Below are positions 1 through 9,600 of a DNA stretch of 36,241 nucleotides, piece by piece. The stretch's first letter is position 1, and each line of letters opens with the position of its first letter. Both the position numbers and the translations under genes were made by a program. Location of the stretch: positions 1 to 36,241 of the forward strand of contig CAYVKM010000032.1 of the NCBI GenBank assembly GCA_964452045.1, written 5' to 3'. The stretch comes from CAYVKM01 sp964452045. GTDB lineage: Bacteria > Calditrichota > Calditrichia > RBG-13-44-9. The notes under the pieces were generated by a model. That model worked only from the letters and a program-made list of their open reading frames with translations, was not told where the DNA came from and ran no database searches.

Positions 1-2
1 CT

Positions 3-1352
3 TGTTTTAACCCGCAGGGAGGTTTTATTGTTGCCTGGGAGGATCATCGTTTTGAGGGTTATGATTTGTTTGCTCAAGTCTTCGATAGGTATTACCAGCC
101 GGTCGGACCCAATATTCAGGTAAATGATACTTTGTATCACAATTATTATCCCCGAAAAATTGACATCGCGGCTTTATCAGATGGCTCGTTCGTCATCGCA
201 TTCACTGCCTGGGCTGCCTATGATCGCAAAATTCTTCTTCAAAAGATCGATAATGACGGTCAGAAAATTAATGGCAATGTTTTGGTGAAGGACGGCTATT
301 ACCAATATGATGTCAGATTGAACGCAAATCAGCAAGATGAGATTTTACTTTGTTGGTATGAATATAGTTTCTCAGTGGATTATGCTTACCTGAGATTATT
401 TAACCAAGACCTGGTTCCACTATCCGAGGAAAAAAGAATTATTGATTATGCCAAAAATGTTGACCGTCGTCCTTTTGAATTATCAATTAATAATGAACTG
501 GAAGTTCTGGTCTCCTGGTGTTTTTTTAATAGAGAATTAAACGAATTTGATGACAGGCTCTTTGAAATTATTTTTGATAAAACCGGAAAATTGGATTACG
601 GAACAATAAAATATAATGTTTGTCCAAGCAGTGGTATTCCCTATATGGCTAATTATCTGAATGATGAAGAGGAATATGTTGTGTCCTGGTATTATAATAG
701 TAGTATCTATATTAATAGAAATTATCCTTCAGATAAATCATCCGTCTTTAAAAATTATTTTTATATTGGCAGTAACAATGCCAATAAGCCACAAATAGTT
801 AAGCTTCAAAATCATAAAAGTTTTATAACCTGGAATTCTGGTAAATTAGTCTATGGATATTATTTTAATGATAATAGAAGGTCAATTCACCCATACTTAT
901 TGCATACTTTTGGTGCAGATGAAAACAATTGGACCACCTATTACAAAATAAATGATACGAGAATATTTGAAGATAAACTCCTGTTTACCTACCAAAGTAC
1001 CAGAAACGGGGGCACCGGATACGATATCTGGGCAAATGTACAACTCTTGGATCGGATTAATTTTGATGAGGAACTCTTCTTCCCTCCTGTCACGGATGAT
1101 GTATTATATCAGAATTTTCCCAATCCATTTAATGCAACCACCAATATCGTCTATGAATTGTATGCTTTTCATCACGTTAAAATTTCAATTTTTGACGTCT
1201 TGGGTAGGCAAATAAAAGTGTTACGGGATCAATATCAGGAAAAGGGATTGTATGAATTAAATTTTGACGCTTCAAATTTACCTTCGGGAATATATTATTG
1301 TCGTTTGGAAGCATTTCGGATCAGGATTATCAAAATGTTGTTGATTAAATAA
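3..1352 (+). CDS. Secreted protein with C-terminal type IX (Por) sorting domain, 5' end missing
   Basis: The frame is open to the left edge, so this is the C-terminal part of a longer protein (first whole codon at position 3); the TTG at 66 is internal. The visible N-terminal part has the pattern G-G-F-I-V-A-W-E-D-H-R followed by D-L-F-A-Q-V-F-D, a beta-rich repeat common in large exported FCB proteins. The last 85 residues form a typical sorting tail: a PNPFN motif, a beta strand ending VYEL, VKISIFDVLGR, then LPSGIYYCRLEA and a basic end (IKMLLIK). In this family the tail directs the folded protein through the outer membrane by the type IX system and is then cleaved or used for anchoring. 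The substrate or activity of the upstream part cannot be read from this fragment. The next gene starts 117 nt later and has its own ribosome site. Confidence is high for the tail and low for function. Confidence 0.85.
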   Translation, partial: CFNPQGGFIVAWEDHRFEGYDLFAQVFDRYYQPVGPNIQVNDTLYHNYYPRKIDIAALSDGSFVIAFTAWAAYDRKILLQKIDNDGQKINGNVLVKDGYYQYDVRLNANQQDEILLCWYEYSFSVDYAYLRLFNQDLVPLSEEKRIIDYAKNVDRRPFELSINNELEVLVSWCFFNRELNEFDDRLFEIIFDKTGKLDYGTIKYNVCPSSGIPYMANYLNDEEEYVVSWYYNSSIYINRNYPSDKSSVFKNYFYIGSNNANKPQIVKLQNHKSFITWNSGKLVYGYYFNDNRRSIHPYLLHTFGADENNWTTYYKINDTRIFEDKLLFTYQSTRNGGTGYDIWANVQLLDRINFDEELFFPPVTDDVLYQNFPNPFNATTNIVYELYAFHHVKISIFDVLGRQIKVLRDQYQEKGLYELNFDASNLPSGIYYCRLEAFRIRIIKMLLIK

Positions 1353-1469
1353 ATCTGCTAAAAATGCCAATTTCTTTTATAGATAGATATAGATCGTATT
1401 TGAATGCATCACTTTTTTAATCTTATAGAAGGTTGAAATAGTAATCTTAATTTATGGAGGTATGGAGCT

Positions 1470-2699
1470 ATGAAACAATTTTTTTGGTGTATTATCATCG
1501 CCACATTTTTACTCTCCTGCCAGGATGACATTACCGTTCAGATTGAGAAAGAACCGGGCAGTATTGCCGGACAGATTCTGCCCAGTAATATTGGCGCCAC
1601 TGCCGAATTATATCAGGGGAGTATGATTAAGCAAACCCAGGCCGATGCCGAAGGGTATTTTAAATTCAGAGATATAAATGCTGGAACCTATCGGGTACGA
1701 GTTGGGGCTTCAAATTATGGTACCAGGGAATTCGATCAGGTGCGGGTGGAAGAAGGTGAAGGATATGATCTTGGTGTGATCGAACTATCCCGATATCCTT
1801 ATCCGCTGAGTTACGCTTATCCATTTAATGGTCAGATCGAGGTTTCAGTAACTTCTTCGAGGATTATCATGATGGAATTTGAAACGCCTATGATTTTAGC
1901 AACGATTCAGAATGCCTTTACTATTGATCCTCAAGTTACAAATCTGGAATTCGAAGAATCCTCTCCAAATCCACGGTATACCTATTATGTATATATCTCC
2001 GGTGATTTTAAGCTAGGAACCGAATATCATTTTACCCTCGATTCCACTGCACAAACCATTGGCGGTGAACCGTTGGAATTTTCATACACTGCATCTTTCA
2101 CCACCGAGTATTTTAAATTAACGAATTTTGAACTACGTTACGTAATGGATTCAGATGCACCTATTTATCTGACATTCAATAATGATGTAAACTTAATTGA
2201 TTTACTCAATAAAATGACTCTTGAGCCGTCTGTAGAACTGAGAGCACAGGCTTATGTTCGACTATCTCAAGTAATTGTCCCTGTCTTATCCTGGATACCG
2301 GATACCACATTCAACTTAACGATTCACAAAGAGTTACAGGATATCAATGGTAATTATCTGCAGGCCGATACAACTTTTTCCTTTAAAACTGAACCACTAA
2401 AAGTGGCATACACTTCGCCCTATGATAAACAACATTTTGTTCATGTCTATTCTTATATCATTATTGATATGAACAATTTACTGGATGAGGGTACGATCCA
2501 AAACGCAGTGACCATTAATCCTCTATTAGATTACGAAATTGACACCAATTCAGGCCTTGGTTACACTGCATTCAGACTGCTTCCAGATAGCCTAGTGGCC
2601 AATACCGAGTATACGGTAACTATTGATACCAGTTTAAAAGATTATTACGGTGGCAATCTTAAGGAACCTTATACCTTCAGCTTTGTGACGAAAGAGTAA
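1470..2699 (+). CDS. Outer-membrane lipoprotein with carboxypeptidase-regulatory-like and Ig-like (Big_5) domains
   Basis: A 409-aa exported lipoprotein. Residues 1-17 are a short signal peptide ending in lipobox LLSC, so Cys17 should be lipidated. Residues about 30-108 look like a carboxypeptidase D regulatory-like beta-sandwich (G-S-I-A-G-Q start, A-D-A-E-G-Y-F-K-F, A-G-T-Y-R-V-R-V). The rest has about three Ig-like repeats of the Big_5/SbsA type: each starts with a P-x-x-x-x-x-V phrase, has strands with DST or DTS, and closes with T-x-S-F-x-T-E or F-S-F-V-T-K-E. Such modules are structural or adhesive on the cell surface; no catalytic residues are visible. The ATG at 1470 follows GGAGG at 1456-1460. 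The neighbouring upstream gene is also a secreted protein, which fits a surface role but does not identify a partner. Confidence 0.8.
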   Translation: MKQFFWCIIIATFLLSCQDDITVQIEKEPGSIAGQILPSNIGATAELYQGSMIKQTQADAEGYFKFRDINAGTYRVRVGASNYGTREFDQVRVEEGEGYDLGVIELSRYPYPLSYAYPFNGQIEVSVTSSRIIMMEFETPMILATIQNAFTIDPQVTNLEFEESSPNPRYTYYVYISGDFKLGTEYHFTLDSTAQTIGGEPLEFSYTASFTTEYFKLTNFELRYVMDSDAPIYLTFNNDVNLIDLLNKMTLEPSVELRAQAYVRLSQVIVPVLSWIPDTTFNLTIHKELQDINGNYLQADTTFSFKTEPLKVAYTSPYDKQHFVHVYSYIIIDMNNLLDEGTIQNAVTINPLLDYEIDTNSGLGYTAFRLLPDSLVANTEYTVTIDTSLKDYYGGNLKEPYTFSFVTKE

Positions 2700-2884
2700 T
2701 CATATTATGATACCAACCTGGGTTCAGGAATTAACCTGTGGGTTTGAGGTAAAGGGACCTTTGAATCGCCGGGGCCTTAATAGCTTTTTCTAAAAATATC
2801 CCGGAAATTCTGGCATCCATGTCCTGAATTATTTATCTTCTGCAATAACTGTTTTACCGCCTTACAATAAAGAAAGGATTTCCC

Positions 2885-4000
2885 ATGCGATATTTTATTA
2901 CGGTTTTAATGCTTTCGCTGATTTCTGTATTTGGGTTGGTCGCAGCGGAATATATCGGGGCAAATTCGGTTCGGGTCAGTTCCGGGGATACCCTCGATAC
3001 TGATCTGTTTGCTGGTTCCCGTCATGTGGATGTGGATGGTTATCTTGAGGGGGATTTATTTGCCGGGGCCGAGAGAATATCGGTGACCGGCGAGGTAGAT
3101 GATGATGTAGTGGCTGGCGCACGTGCTATACTCATTAGCGGTAAAGTAGCGGATATGGTTATCGGATTCAGTCAATATATTGAGATCGATGGGGAAGTTG
3201 GTGGTGATGTACTGGCCTTTGGCCAGGCAGTGAGGATTACCGGCAATGCTCACATTCATGGCAATGTTTTTACTGGTGCGGGTGACTTTCAATTGGATGG
3301 CGGCAAAATTGATGGCTGGCTGCGCGGTGGTGGCGGAAAAATGCTGCTAAATGGTCAGATCGGTAAAAAAGTAAATCTGGAAGCGGGGGAGGTGGTATTT
3401 GGTGAAAAATATCAGGCACCACAGGGTACCAAATTGAAACTGGCTCATCCCCTGAATCCGGAGAAGGCGGGTAAGATTCCGGCCGACGTGGAAATTACAA
3501 TTCAAAAGAAACATCCATTTTTCACAACTTTCAGTTTTTACTGGTCCTTCTTTGCCTTATTGATAGCCGGCATACTACTCTCGGTGCTGTTTAAAAACTT
3601 TGTCCGGAATGTCATCTCTTTTGCCGGGAGCAATTTTTGGAAAAACCTTGGATTTGGTTTTCTGTTTCTGATTGTTATTCCCATTGTCATTATTGTTTTA
3701 CTGGTGCTTGTCTTCACCATTCCGGTTGCCCTGATCCTGCTGGCGCTGTATCTGATTGCCATCTATCTGAGCGCAGTAATCAGTGGCATATTTATCGGGC
3801 ATTATCTTCTTGCTCTCATCCGGGAGGATAAAACTCAATTAAGTTTGATCTGGGCATTCATCATTGGTTTAATCATCATCATTTTGGTGGCCCGGATTCC
3901 ATTTATCGGCTTCCTGAGCAAATTACTGGTGGTTTCTTTCGGGTTGGGGAGTATGCTTGTTTATACCTGGAGTTTGAGAAAAGCAAAGACGACTGGATGA
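2885..4000 (+). CDS. Exported bactofilin-like beta-helix protein with C-terminal membrane domain
   Basis: A 371-aa protein. Residues 1-21 are a cleavable signal peptide (ends LVAAE). Residues about 25-175 are short degenerate repeats of the form V-x-G-x-V-x-x-D-V-x-A-x-x, for example D-G-Y-L-E-G-D-L-F-A-G-A and T-G-E-V-D-D-D-V-V-A-G-A, the pattern of bactofilin-like right-handed beta-helices that polymerise. Residues about 218-236, 255-277, 280-310, 320-336 and 341-362 are strongly hydrophobic membrane segments. Classical bactofilins are cytoplasmic and lack these; here the signal peptide puts the helix outside the inner membrane, tethered by the C-terminal domain. Proteins of this architecture are usually annotated polymer-forming cytoskeletal protein; their role is not established. 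The start is supported by AAAGGA at 2873-2878. The gene appears to be monocistronic. Confidence 0.75.
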   Translation: MRYFITVLMLSLISVFGLVAAEYIGANSVRVSSGDTLDTDLFAGSRHVDVDGYLEGDLFAGAERISVTGEVDDDVVAGARAILISGKVADMVIGFSQYIEIDGEVGGDVLAFGQAVRITGNAHIHGNVFTGAGDFQLDGGKIDGWLRGGGGKMLLNGQIGKKVNLEAGEVVFGEKYQAPQGTKLKLAHPLNPEKAGKIPADVEITIQKKHPFFTTFSFYWSFFALLIAGILLSVLFKNFVRNVISFAGSNFWKNLGFGFLFLIVIPIVIIVLLVLVFTIPVALILLALYLIAIYLSAVISGIFIGHYLLALIREDKTQLSLIWAFIIGLIIIILVARIPFIGFLSKLLVVSFGLGSMLVYTWSLRKAKTTG

Positions 4001-4087
4001 TTCATTCACGTGGTCATAACTACGAGATAGTTTGAAGAAGTTATACTGTCCATTTAAGTATGGTTATATGGACCCTCAGGCGCATTC

Positions 4088-4130
4088 AAAATAGTATTTG
4101 TAAGGTATGATTAACTCTTAATACTATTTT
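4088..4130. repeat. Perfect 11-bp inverted repeat
   Basis: AAAATAGTATT at 4088-4098 is exactly complementary to AATACTATTTT at 4120-4130, with a 21-nt loop, and the right arm runs into a T-rich stretch. It contains almost no G or C, so as a terminator it would be weak; it could equally be a protein-binding palindrome. It lies 88 nt after the bactofilin-like gene. Confidence 0.5.
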
Positions 4131-4221
4131 TCATTTTTTGTGATGCCACAATATTGACCTGAAACTGGAGGCAAAAAGTTTACACTTTTATCAGCAAATG
4201 ATTTATTGGCTTATTAACACC

Positions 4222-4262
4222 AAGGCGGATCACAATAATATTAATCTTTTGATCTGCTTTTT
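4222..4262 (+). terminator. Candidate intrinsic terminator
   Basis: AAGGCGGATCA (4222-4232) can pair with TGATCTGCTTT (4250-4260) as an 11-bp stem with two G-T wobbles, a 17-nt loop and a five-T run at 4258-4262. It would end transcription from the bactofilin-like gene before the helicase gene. The loop is long, so confidence is moderate. Confidence 0.5.
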
Positions 4263-4374
4263 AGCTTTAATATTTCTCCAATTCACCCCTTCAAAAAGCA
4301 CAAAAACCTTTTAATAAGCTAATTTGATTTCTATATTTAGCGCTGAATCGTCAAAATTGAAATGTAACTTTTTT

Positions 4375-6603
4375 ATGGATACATCTGCTCTCTTAACATC
4401 CCTTAATCCTCCGCAACAGAAAGCTGTAAAACAGGTGAAAGGTCCGTTGCTGGTTCTGGCAGGCGCAGGCAGTGGCAAAACCCGCGTACTCACTCACCGT
4501 ATTGCCTACATTATTGAAAAGGGACTAGCCAAACCGCAGGAAATTCTTGCGGTTACTTTTACCAATAAGGCTGCGGGAGAGATGAAGAGACGGATTGAGT
4601 CTTTGCTGAATATGCCGGTACAGAGGCTGTGGATAGGTACTTTTCATTCCATCTCGGCCAGGATATTGCATCAGGAAGCGAAGCATGCCGGTTACCAATC
4701 AAATTTCACTATATATGATACCGACGATCAGGAAAACCAGATAAAACGGATCATGGAGTATCTGAATATCAATCGGGAATCTATAACACCCCGCCAGATA
4801 CAGTATACTATCAGCGATGCCAAAAACAAGTTAAAGGGTGCGCAAGAATTTGAGAAATCAGCTAACGATTTCCGCTCAAAAATGGTAGCAAAAGTTTTCT
4901 GGGAATATGAAGTAGCCTTGCGCCGGAATAATGCCATGGACTTTGACGACCTGATTGTGAAACCGATCGAAATATTTACTGCTCATCCGGAGATACTGGC
5001 GAAATACCAGAACCGCTTTAAATATATATTGATTGATGAATACCAGGATACCAACAAGGCGCAATATTACTGGGTAAAGTTGCTGGCCAAAGCCCATCAT
5101 AATCTTTGTGTGGTGGGGGATGAGGATCAAAGTATTTACCGCTGGCGGGGAGCTGACATTGGCAATATTCTCAATTTTGAAAAGGACTATCCGAATAGCA
5201 AAGTAATACGACTGGAACAGAACTATCGGTCCACCCAGACCATCCTAAGTGCAGCCAATGCCGTTGTGGCCAATAATTTGAACCGAATCGGTAAAAATTT
5301 ATGGAGCGAAAAGGGTGAGGGAGATATCCTGCAACTGTGGCAAACCCGGGATGAGACCCACGAAGCCGCATCTGTGGTCAGCATTATTCGGGAAGAATCA
5401 ATCAGCAGTCACTATTCGTTGAATGAATTTGTGATTCTGTATCGTACCAATGCCCAATCCCGGGCGCTGGAGGAGCAATTACGCCGGAATGCCATACCCT
5501 ATTCCATTGTCGGTGGGGTCAAGTTTTATGAACGAAAAGAGATCAAGGATATTCTGGCCTACTTAAAATTACTGGTAAATCCCAGCGATTCCATAAGTCT
5601 GCAGCGGATTATAAATTTTCCCACCCGCGGTATTGGTAAAGTAAGTCTGGATGCTTTGAACCATTTTGCTTTTCAGAACAAACATACCCTGTATGAATGT
5701 ATCTCCCGCATCGATGAAATTGAAGAGATTGGATCGGGAACCCAAAAACGAATTGATCAATTTTATAGATCAATTGAAGAATTGCGTGAACAACTGGATA
5801 AACTGAATGCTTATCAAATCACGGAAAAAGTGATCAAGAACTTTGGATTACGAAAAATTTATGAGAATACCCGGTTGGTTGAAGATGAAACCCGCTTGGA
5901 GAACATCAATGAATTGTTAAACAGTGTGGAAATATTTGTGGCCGGTCATCCAAAACAGGATAGTCTGCAGGATTATCTGGATGAAGTTTCCCTGGTCACT
6001 GACATCGATCGCTGGGATCCGGATAAGCCCTCTGTCACCCTGATGACCTTGCACAGTGCCAAAGGATTGGAATTTCCTATAGTTATCATTTGTGGTTTGG
6101 AGGATGGCCTATTCCCATTAAGCCGAAATTATAACGATCCGGATGATCTGGAAGAGGAACGTCGTTTATTTTATGTGGGTATGACCAGAGCCAAGGAGAA
6201 ATTGTATCTGCTGTATGCCCAAACCCGTCACCGCTTTGGCCAGGGTGACTACGGAGGCAGTTTTCGGTCAATGCCCTCACGGTTTATGCTGGAACTTCCC
6301 AAAAATCTTCTGAAGGAGCATACTTTGCGACAGGATTATTCCTACCAGTATGATAAACCGGCGCGCAAACGCAAAAGCCGCGGTCAAAGTGATCAGACTT
6401 CTGTTCTGGAAAGATTACCGGATGAATCCAGCGATTTTAAAATCGGGCAATATGTGGAACATGAGGTTTTTGGAAAGGGACAGGTTTTGGGAGTGGAAAT
6501 GAGCAATCTTGGGACAAAACTAACCATCCGCTTCGAAAACAGGTCCCTGAAGAAATTGATTGCCGAGTACGCGCATTTAACCATACGAGAGAATTTGGAG
6601 TAA
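4375..6603 (+). CDS. pcrA: ATP-dependent DNA helicase UvrD/PcrA
   Basis: A 742-aa superfamily 1A 3'-5' DNA helicase that unwinds DNA in nucleotide excision repair, mismatch repair and removal of stalled complexes. All helicase motifs are present: Q motif LNPPQQKAV, Walker A GAGSGKT (residues 30-36), TFHS motif Ia, DEYQDTN (from residue 221), VGDEDQSIYRWRG motif III, EQNYRST motif IV, LHSAKGLEFP motif V and VGMTRAKEKLYLLYA motif VI. A C-terminal Tudor-like segment (IGQYVEHEVFGKGQVLGVE) matches the PcrA RNA-polymerase-binding end. Length is normal. I chose ATG 4375; an upstream in-frame TTG at 4324 would add 17 residues with no match to the family. No clear Shine-Dalgarno precedes either start. 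The 1221-aa TPR gene begins 5 nt after the stop, so the two are probably co-transcribed. Confidence 0.95.
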   Translation: MDTSALLTSLNPPQQKAVKQVKGPLLVLAGAGSGKTRVLTHRIAYIIEKGLAKPQEILAVTFTNKAAGEMKRRIESLLNMPVQRLWIGTFHSISARILHQEAKHAGYQSNFTIYDTDDQENQIKRIMEYLNINRESITPRQIQYTISDAKNKLKGAQEFEKSANDFRSKMVAKVFWEYEVALRRNNAMDFDDLIVKPIEIFTAHPEILAKYQNRFKYILIDEYQDTNKAQYYWVKLLAKAHHNLCVVGDEDQSIYRWRGADIGNILNFEKDYPNSKVIRLEQNYRSTQTILSAANAVVANNLNRIGKNLWSEKGEGDILQLWQTRDETHEAASVVSIIREESISSHYSLNEFVILYRTNAQSRALEEQLRRNAIPYSIVGGVKFYERKEIKDILAYLKLLVNPSDSISLQRIINFPTRGIGKVSLDALNHFAFQNKHTLYECISRIDEIEEIGSGTQKRIDQFYRSIEELREQLDKLNAYQITEKVIKNFGLRKIYENTRLVEDETRLENINELLNSVEIFVAGHPKQDSLQDYLDEVSLVTDIDRWDPDKPSVTLMTLHSAKGLEFPIVIICGLEDGLFPLSRNYNDPDDLEEERRLFYVGMTRAKEKLYLLYAQTRHRFGQGDYGGSFRSMPSRFMLELPKNLLKEHTLRQDYSYQYDKPARKRKSRGQSDQTSVLERLPDESSDFKIGQYVEHEVFGKGQVLGVEMSNLGTKLTIRFENRSLKKLIAEYAHLTIRENLE

Positions 6604-6608
6604 ACAAT

Positions 6609-9600
6609 ATGTCCAAGAAATTAGTTATTGTTTTTATGATCGTCCTCCTGGTAGCACCGGGTTTTAGCCAGCGTTACGGAGAGAGCGATGATTTTTCCTA
6701 TGCTTTAAAATTATATAATGAAGGATTTTTTGACATCGCTGCGCAACAGTTTAGTTTGTTTGTCAACAAATATCCGGAGAGCGAGCAATTGCCCGACGCC
6801 AAGTATTATCTGGGTCTGTCGCTGTTCAATGTGAAAGATTACGAAAACGCCCGGGTTGAATTTCAATCCATGGCGGTGAGTTTTCCTGATAATAAAAGAG
6901 CTCCAGAGGCCTGGCTAAAGGTCGGTCAGTCCTATGAAAAACTGGGAAAAATGGAAGATGCCGCCCGGGCCTATGAAACGGTTAAAGTATTATACCCGAA
7001 GGATCCCAATGCCCCTGAGGCGCTATTCAATGCGGCACAAATTTATTTTCGCATCCGGGCGTATGATAAAGCGGAACTGGTACTGCAGGATTTTCTGGAT
7101 CGTTATCCGGAAAGCTCGAATTATCCCGACGGACGTTTACTATATGCTAGCCTGCAAATGGAAAAGGGGAATTTCGATCAGGCCTACAAGGAATTTGATA
7201 AAGTGCTGAAATCCGGGGCAGATACCGATGTTCAGGCCAAAGCTTATTTGGGATTGGGTAAATTTTACTTTAAGCTGGGTCAAATGTCCCGTGCCCGGGA
7301 GCAGTTTGAAACGGTGCTGAACAAATATAAAACCACCAGTGCCGCCTTTGAGGCTCTGATAAAAAACAGTGAATTGCTGGCTCTCTCCCGGAATTACGAT
7401 ACCGCCATTAAATTGATAAATGCCAATTCCGGCCAATTTAAAAGTCAACGGCAAAAGGCGGATATTAAACTGACCCTGGCTGCCATTTATTATTTTCAGG
7501 AAGACTACTTCTCTGCCCGGAAAGCACTGGAGGATGTTCAATCTGCGGCATTATCCGATTCAGTGCAGTCGAGAATCACATTCTATCTGGCGAATATTTA
7601 CCAGAAAGAAGGTAAATTTAATCAAAGCCAGACATATTTCAAAAATTTGTTGAATGAGGATAAATTAAAAAGTGCCGGTGCGGAATATCTTTCCACCGCC
7701 GAAAAACAGTTGGGATACAGCTACCTCAAATCCGGTGCATTTGATCAGGGGTATGGCGCTTTAAAGGAATATGTTTCCGCTCACCCGGATGATCCGGCCC
7801 TGGGAGCGATTTTGAGTGATCTTTTCCAAGCAGCCATTGCCAATGGAAAAGAAAGGCTGGCAGAAAATGTCTATCAGGAAATTCTGCAGAAGGTACCGAA
7901 ATACGATTACCGGGATGATCTGGTTTTTCAACTTGGCAAATTTTACTTCCGGCAAAAGGATTATCCAAACGCAGCACGATATTTTCAGGAAGTAATCAAC
8001 GATTATTACTGTTCCGCCAAATACGATTCGGCAAAGACTTACGCCAGCATCATAAGCGATTTCTTTAATGTGGGCCAGAATCTGGGAGTCAATAAACTGG
8101 CCCGACTGATGGGAAGGATGCTGACCGGGGAAAATGCGGCACAACTGCAACTGGAGCTGGCGAGAATTTACCTGCACGATCTAAAGGATTTTTCTGAAGC
8201 CATCCAGACCGGTAATCAAATTATTCAGAGCAGTAATGATTCGACTACTTTAGGGGAAGCATACCATCTATTAGGCGAGAGTTATTTGAAGCTCTCCCGG
8301 TATAAAGCATTTTTTAACCAGGACAATACTAATGAAAACGCCCTCGCCCACGAGTCACTTAAAAAAGCCATGAATTATGTAAACAGCGTTCCAAATAAGG
8401 ATAGCCTTGCTTTTACTTTTTTAAAAGAAACCATACAAAATTCCGGGCAGGAAAATATTCCAACGGATAAAAAGATTCAATTTTGGGTACATTTTAAAAC
8501 CACTTATCCGAAATCGAAATACCTGGAGCAGGCCAGTTTTTATCTGGCAGATTTATATCAGCAAACCGGCCAAACCAAACTTGCCCTGCAGCAACTGGAA
8601 GGTTCCAAGAATGTTCAGGATCCTATGCTGGCAGGAAATGCCTATTATGAAATAGCAAAAATCTACTATGAGAAAAATGATATTGAAAATGCGGCAGGGA
8701 TCTTGAAGGAATTTTTGCTTAAAATAGATACTCATCCCTTGCGGGCAAATGCCTTTGGTTTGTTGGCGAAAATCCGGGAAAATGAAGGAAACTATGAAGA
8801 GGCCGCTCAATTCTGGGCACGTTTGCGGAAGGAATACGATTATTCTCCGGCGGCCCACGCCGCACTTAACCGAATTCCCGAAGTATATTTAATGGCGGGT
8901 AAGAATGATGCGGTGATTGAGTACACTAAACCTTTCATTCAGAATCACACCAGTGAAGATATTCTGTTAAGACAGCTGAATGAAATTCAGGAACCGGTTT
9001 TCTATTTCTATGCTGGTAAAGCATACTACAATATGCAAAAGGATGATCTTGCCCGGAGAGAATTGATCAATTATTTGTACTACACTACAGATAACACCTA
9101 TAACGATGAATCATTGTTCCTCCTGGCAGAAATGGCCTCCGCCTCGGGAGATCAGGATGCTGCGCTGCTGCATCTGCAGCTCATTGCCCGCAACAGTACT
9201 TCCCCATTTTTCATTCAAGCTCTATCCAAAACAGCCGATATTTACTTTGAACGTAGCGATTTTGAAAATGCCCAGAAGTATTATAGTCAGTTAATTGCAA
9301 ATACACCGGACACCGAGCAGCAAATTCAATTTAGAGCCAATGAAATGATTTGCCTGATCAATCAGGGACAATTAAAACTTTTTGATTCCAAAGTTTCACA
9401 GTTCAAAAAAGATTACCGGAAAAATCCCGATCTGGATAATTTCCTGGCCAGCTTTGAATTTGAAATTGGTAAATATTATTACAAAAATAAAAATTATAAT
9501 GCGGCAATTAAAAGATTTGATAAAGTTGCGAATAAATATGAAAAGACTGATTATGCCGATGATGGGGAGTACTATTTAGGACTTACCTATGCCACGACCA

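Larger units (their letters stand above)
4001..4374. other. Intergenic region, 374 nt, with two inverted repeats
   Basis: No gene or RNA gene is recognisable here. It holds a perfect AT-rich inverted repeat (4088-4098 with 4120-4130) and a terminator-like hairpin followed by a T run (4222-4262). The pcrA promoter should lie downstream of that hairpin, but I see no convincing -35/-10 pair in the remaining 110 nt. Confidence 0.5.

Noticed and set aside
4324..4374. Upstream TTG start for the helicase
   Set aside because: It adds 17 residues not seen in UvrD/PcrA proteins and has no ribosome site; the family starts just before the Q motif, as ATG 4375 gives.
7140..8177. Antisense open frames of 133 and 138 codons inside the 1221-aa TPR gene
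   Set aside because: They are shadows of a repetitive, biased coding strand, with no start signals or family motifs.
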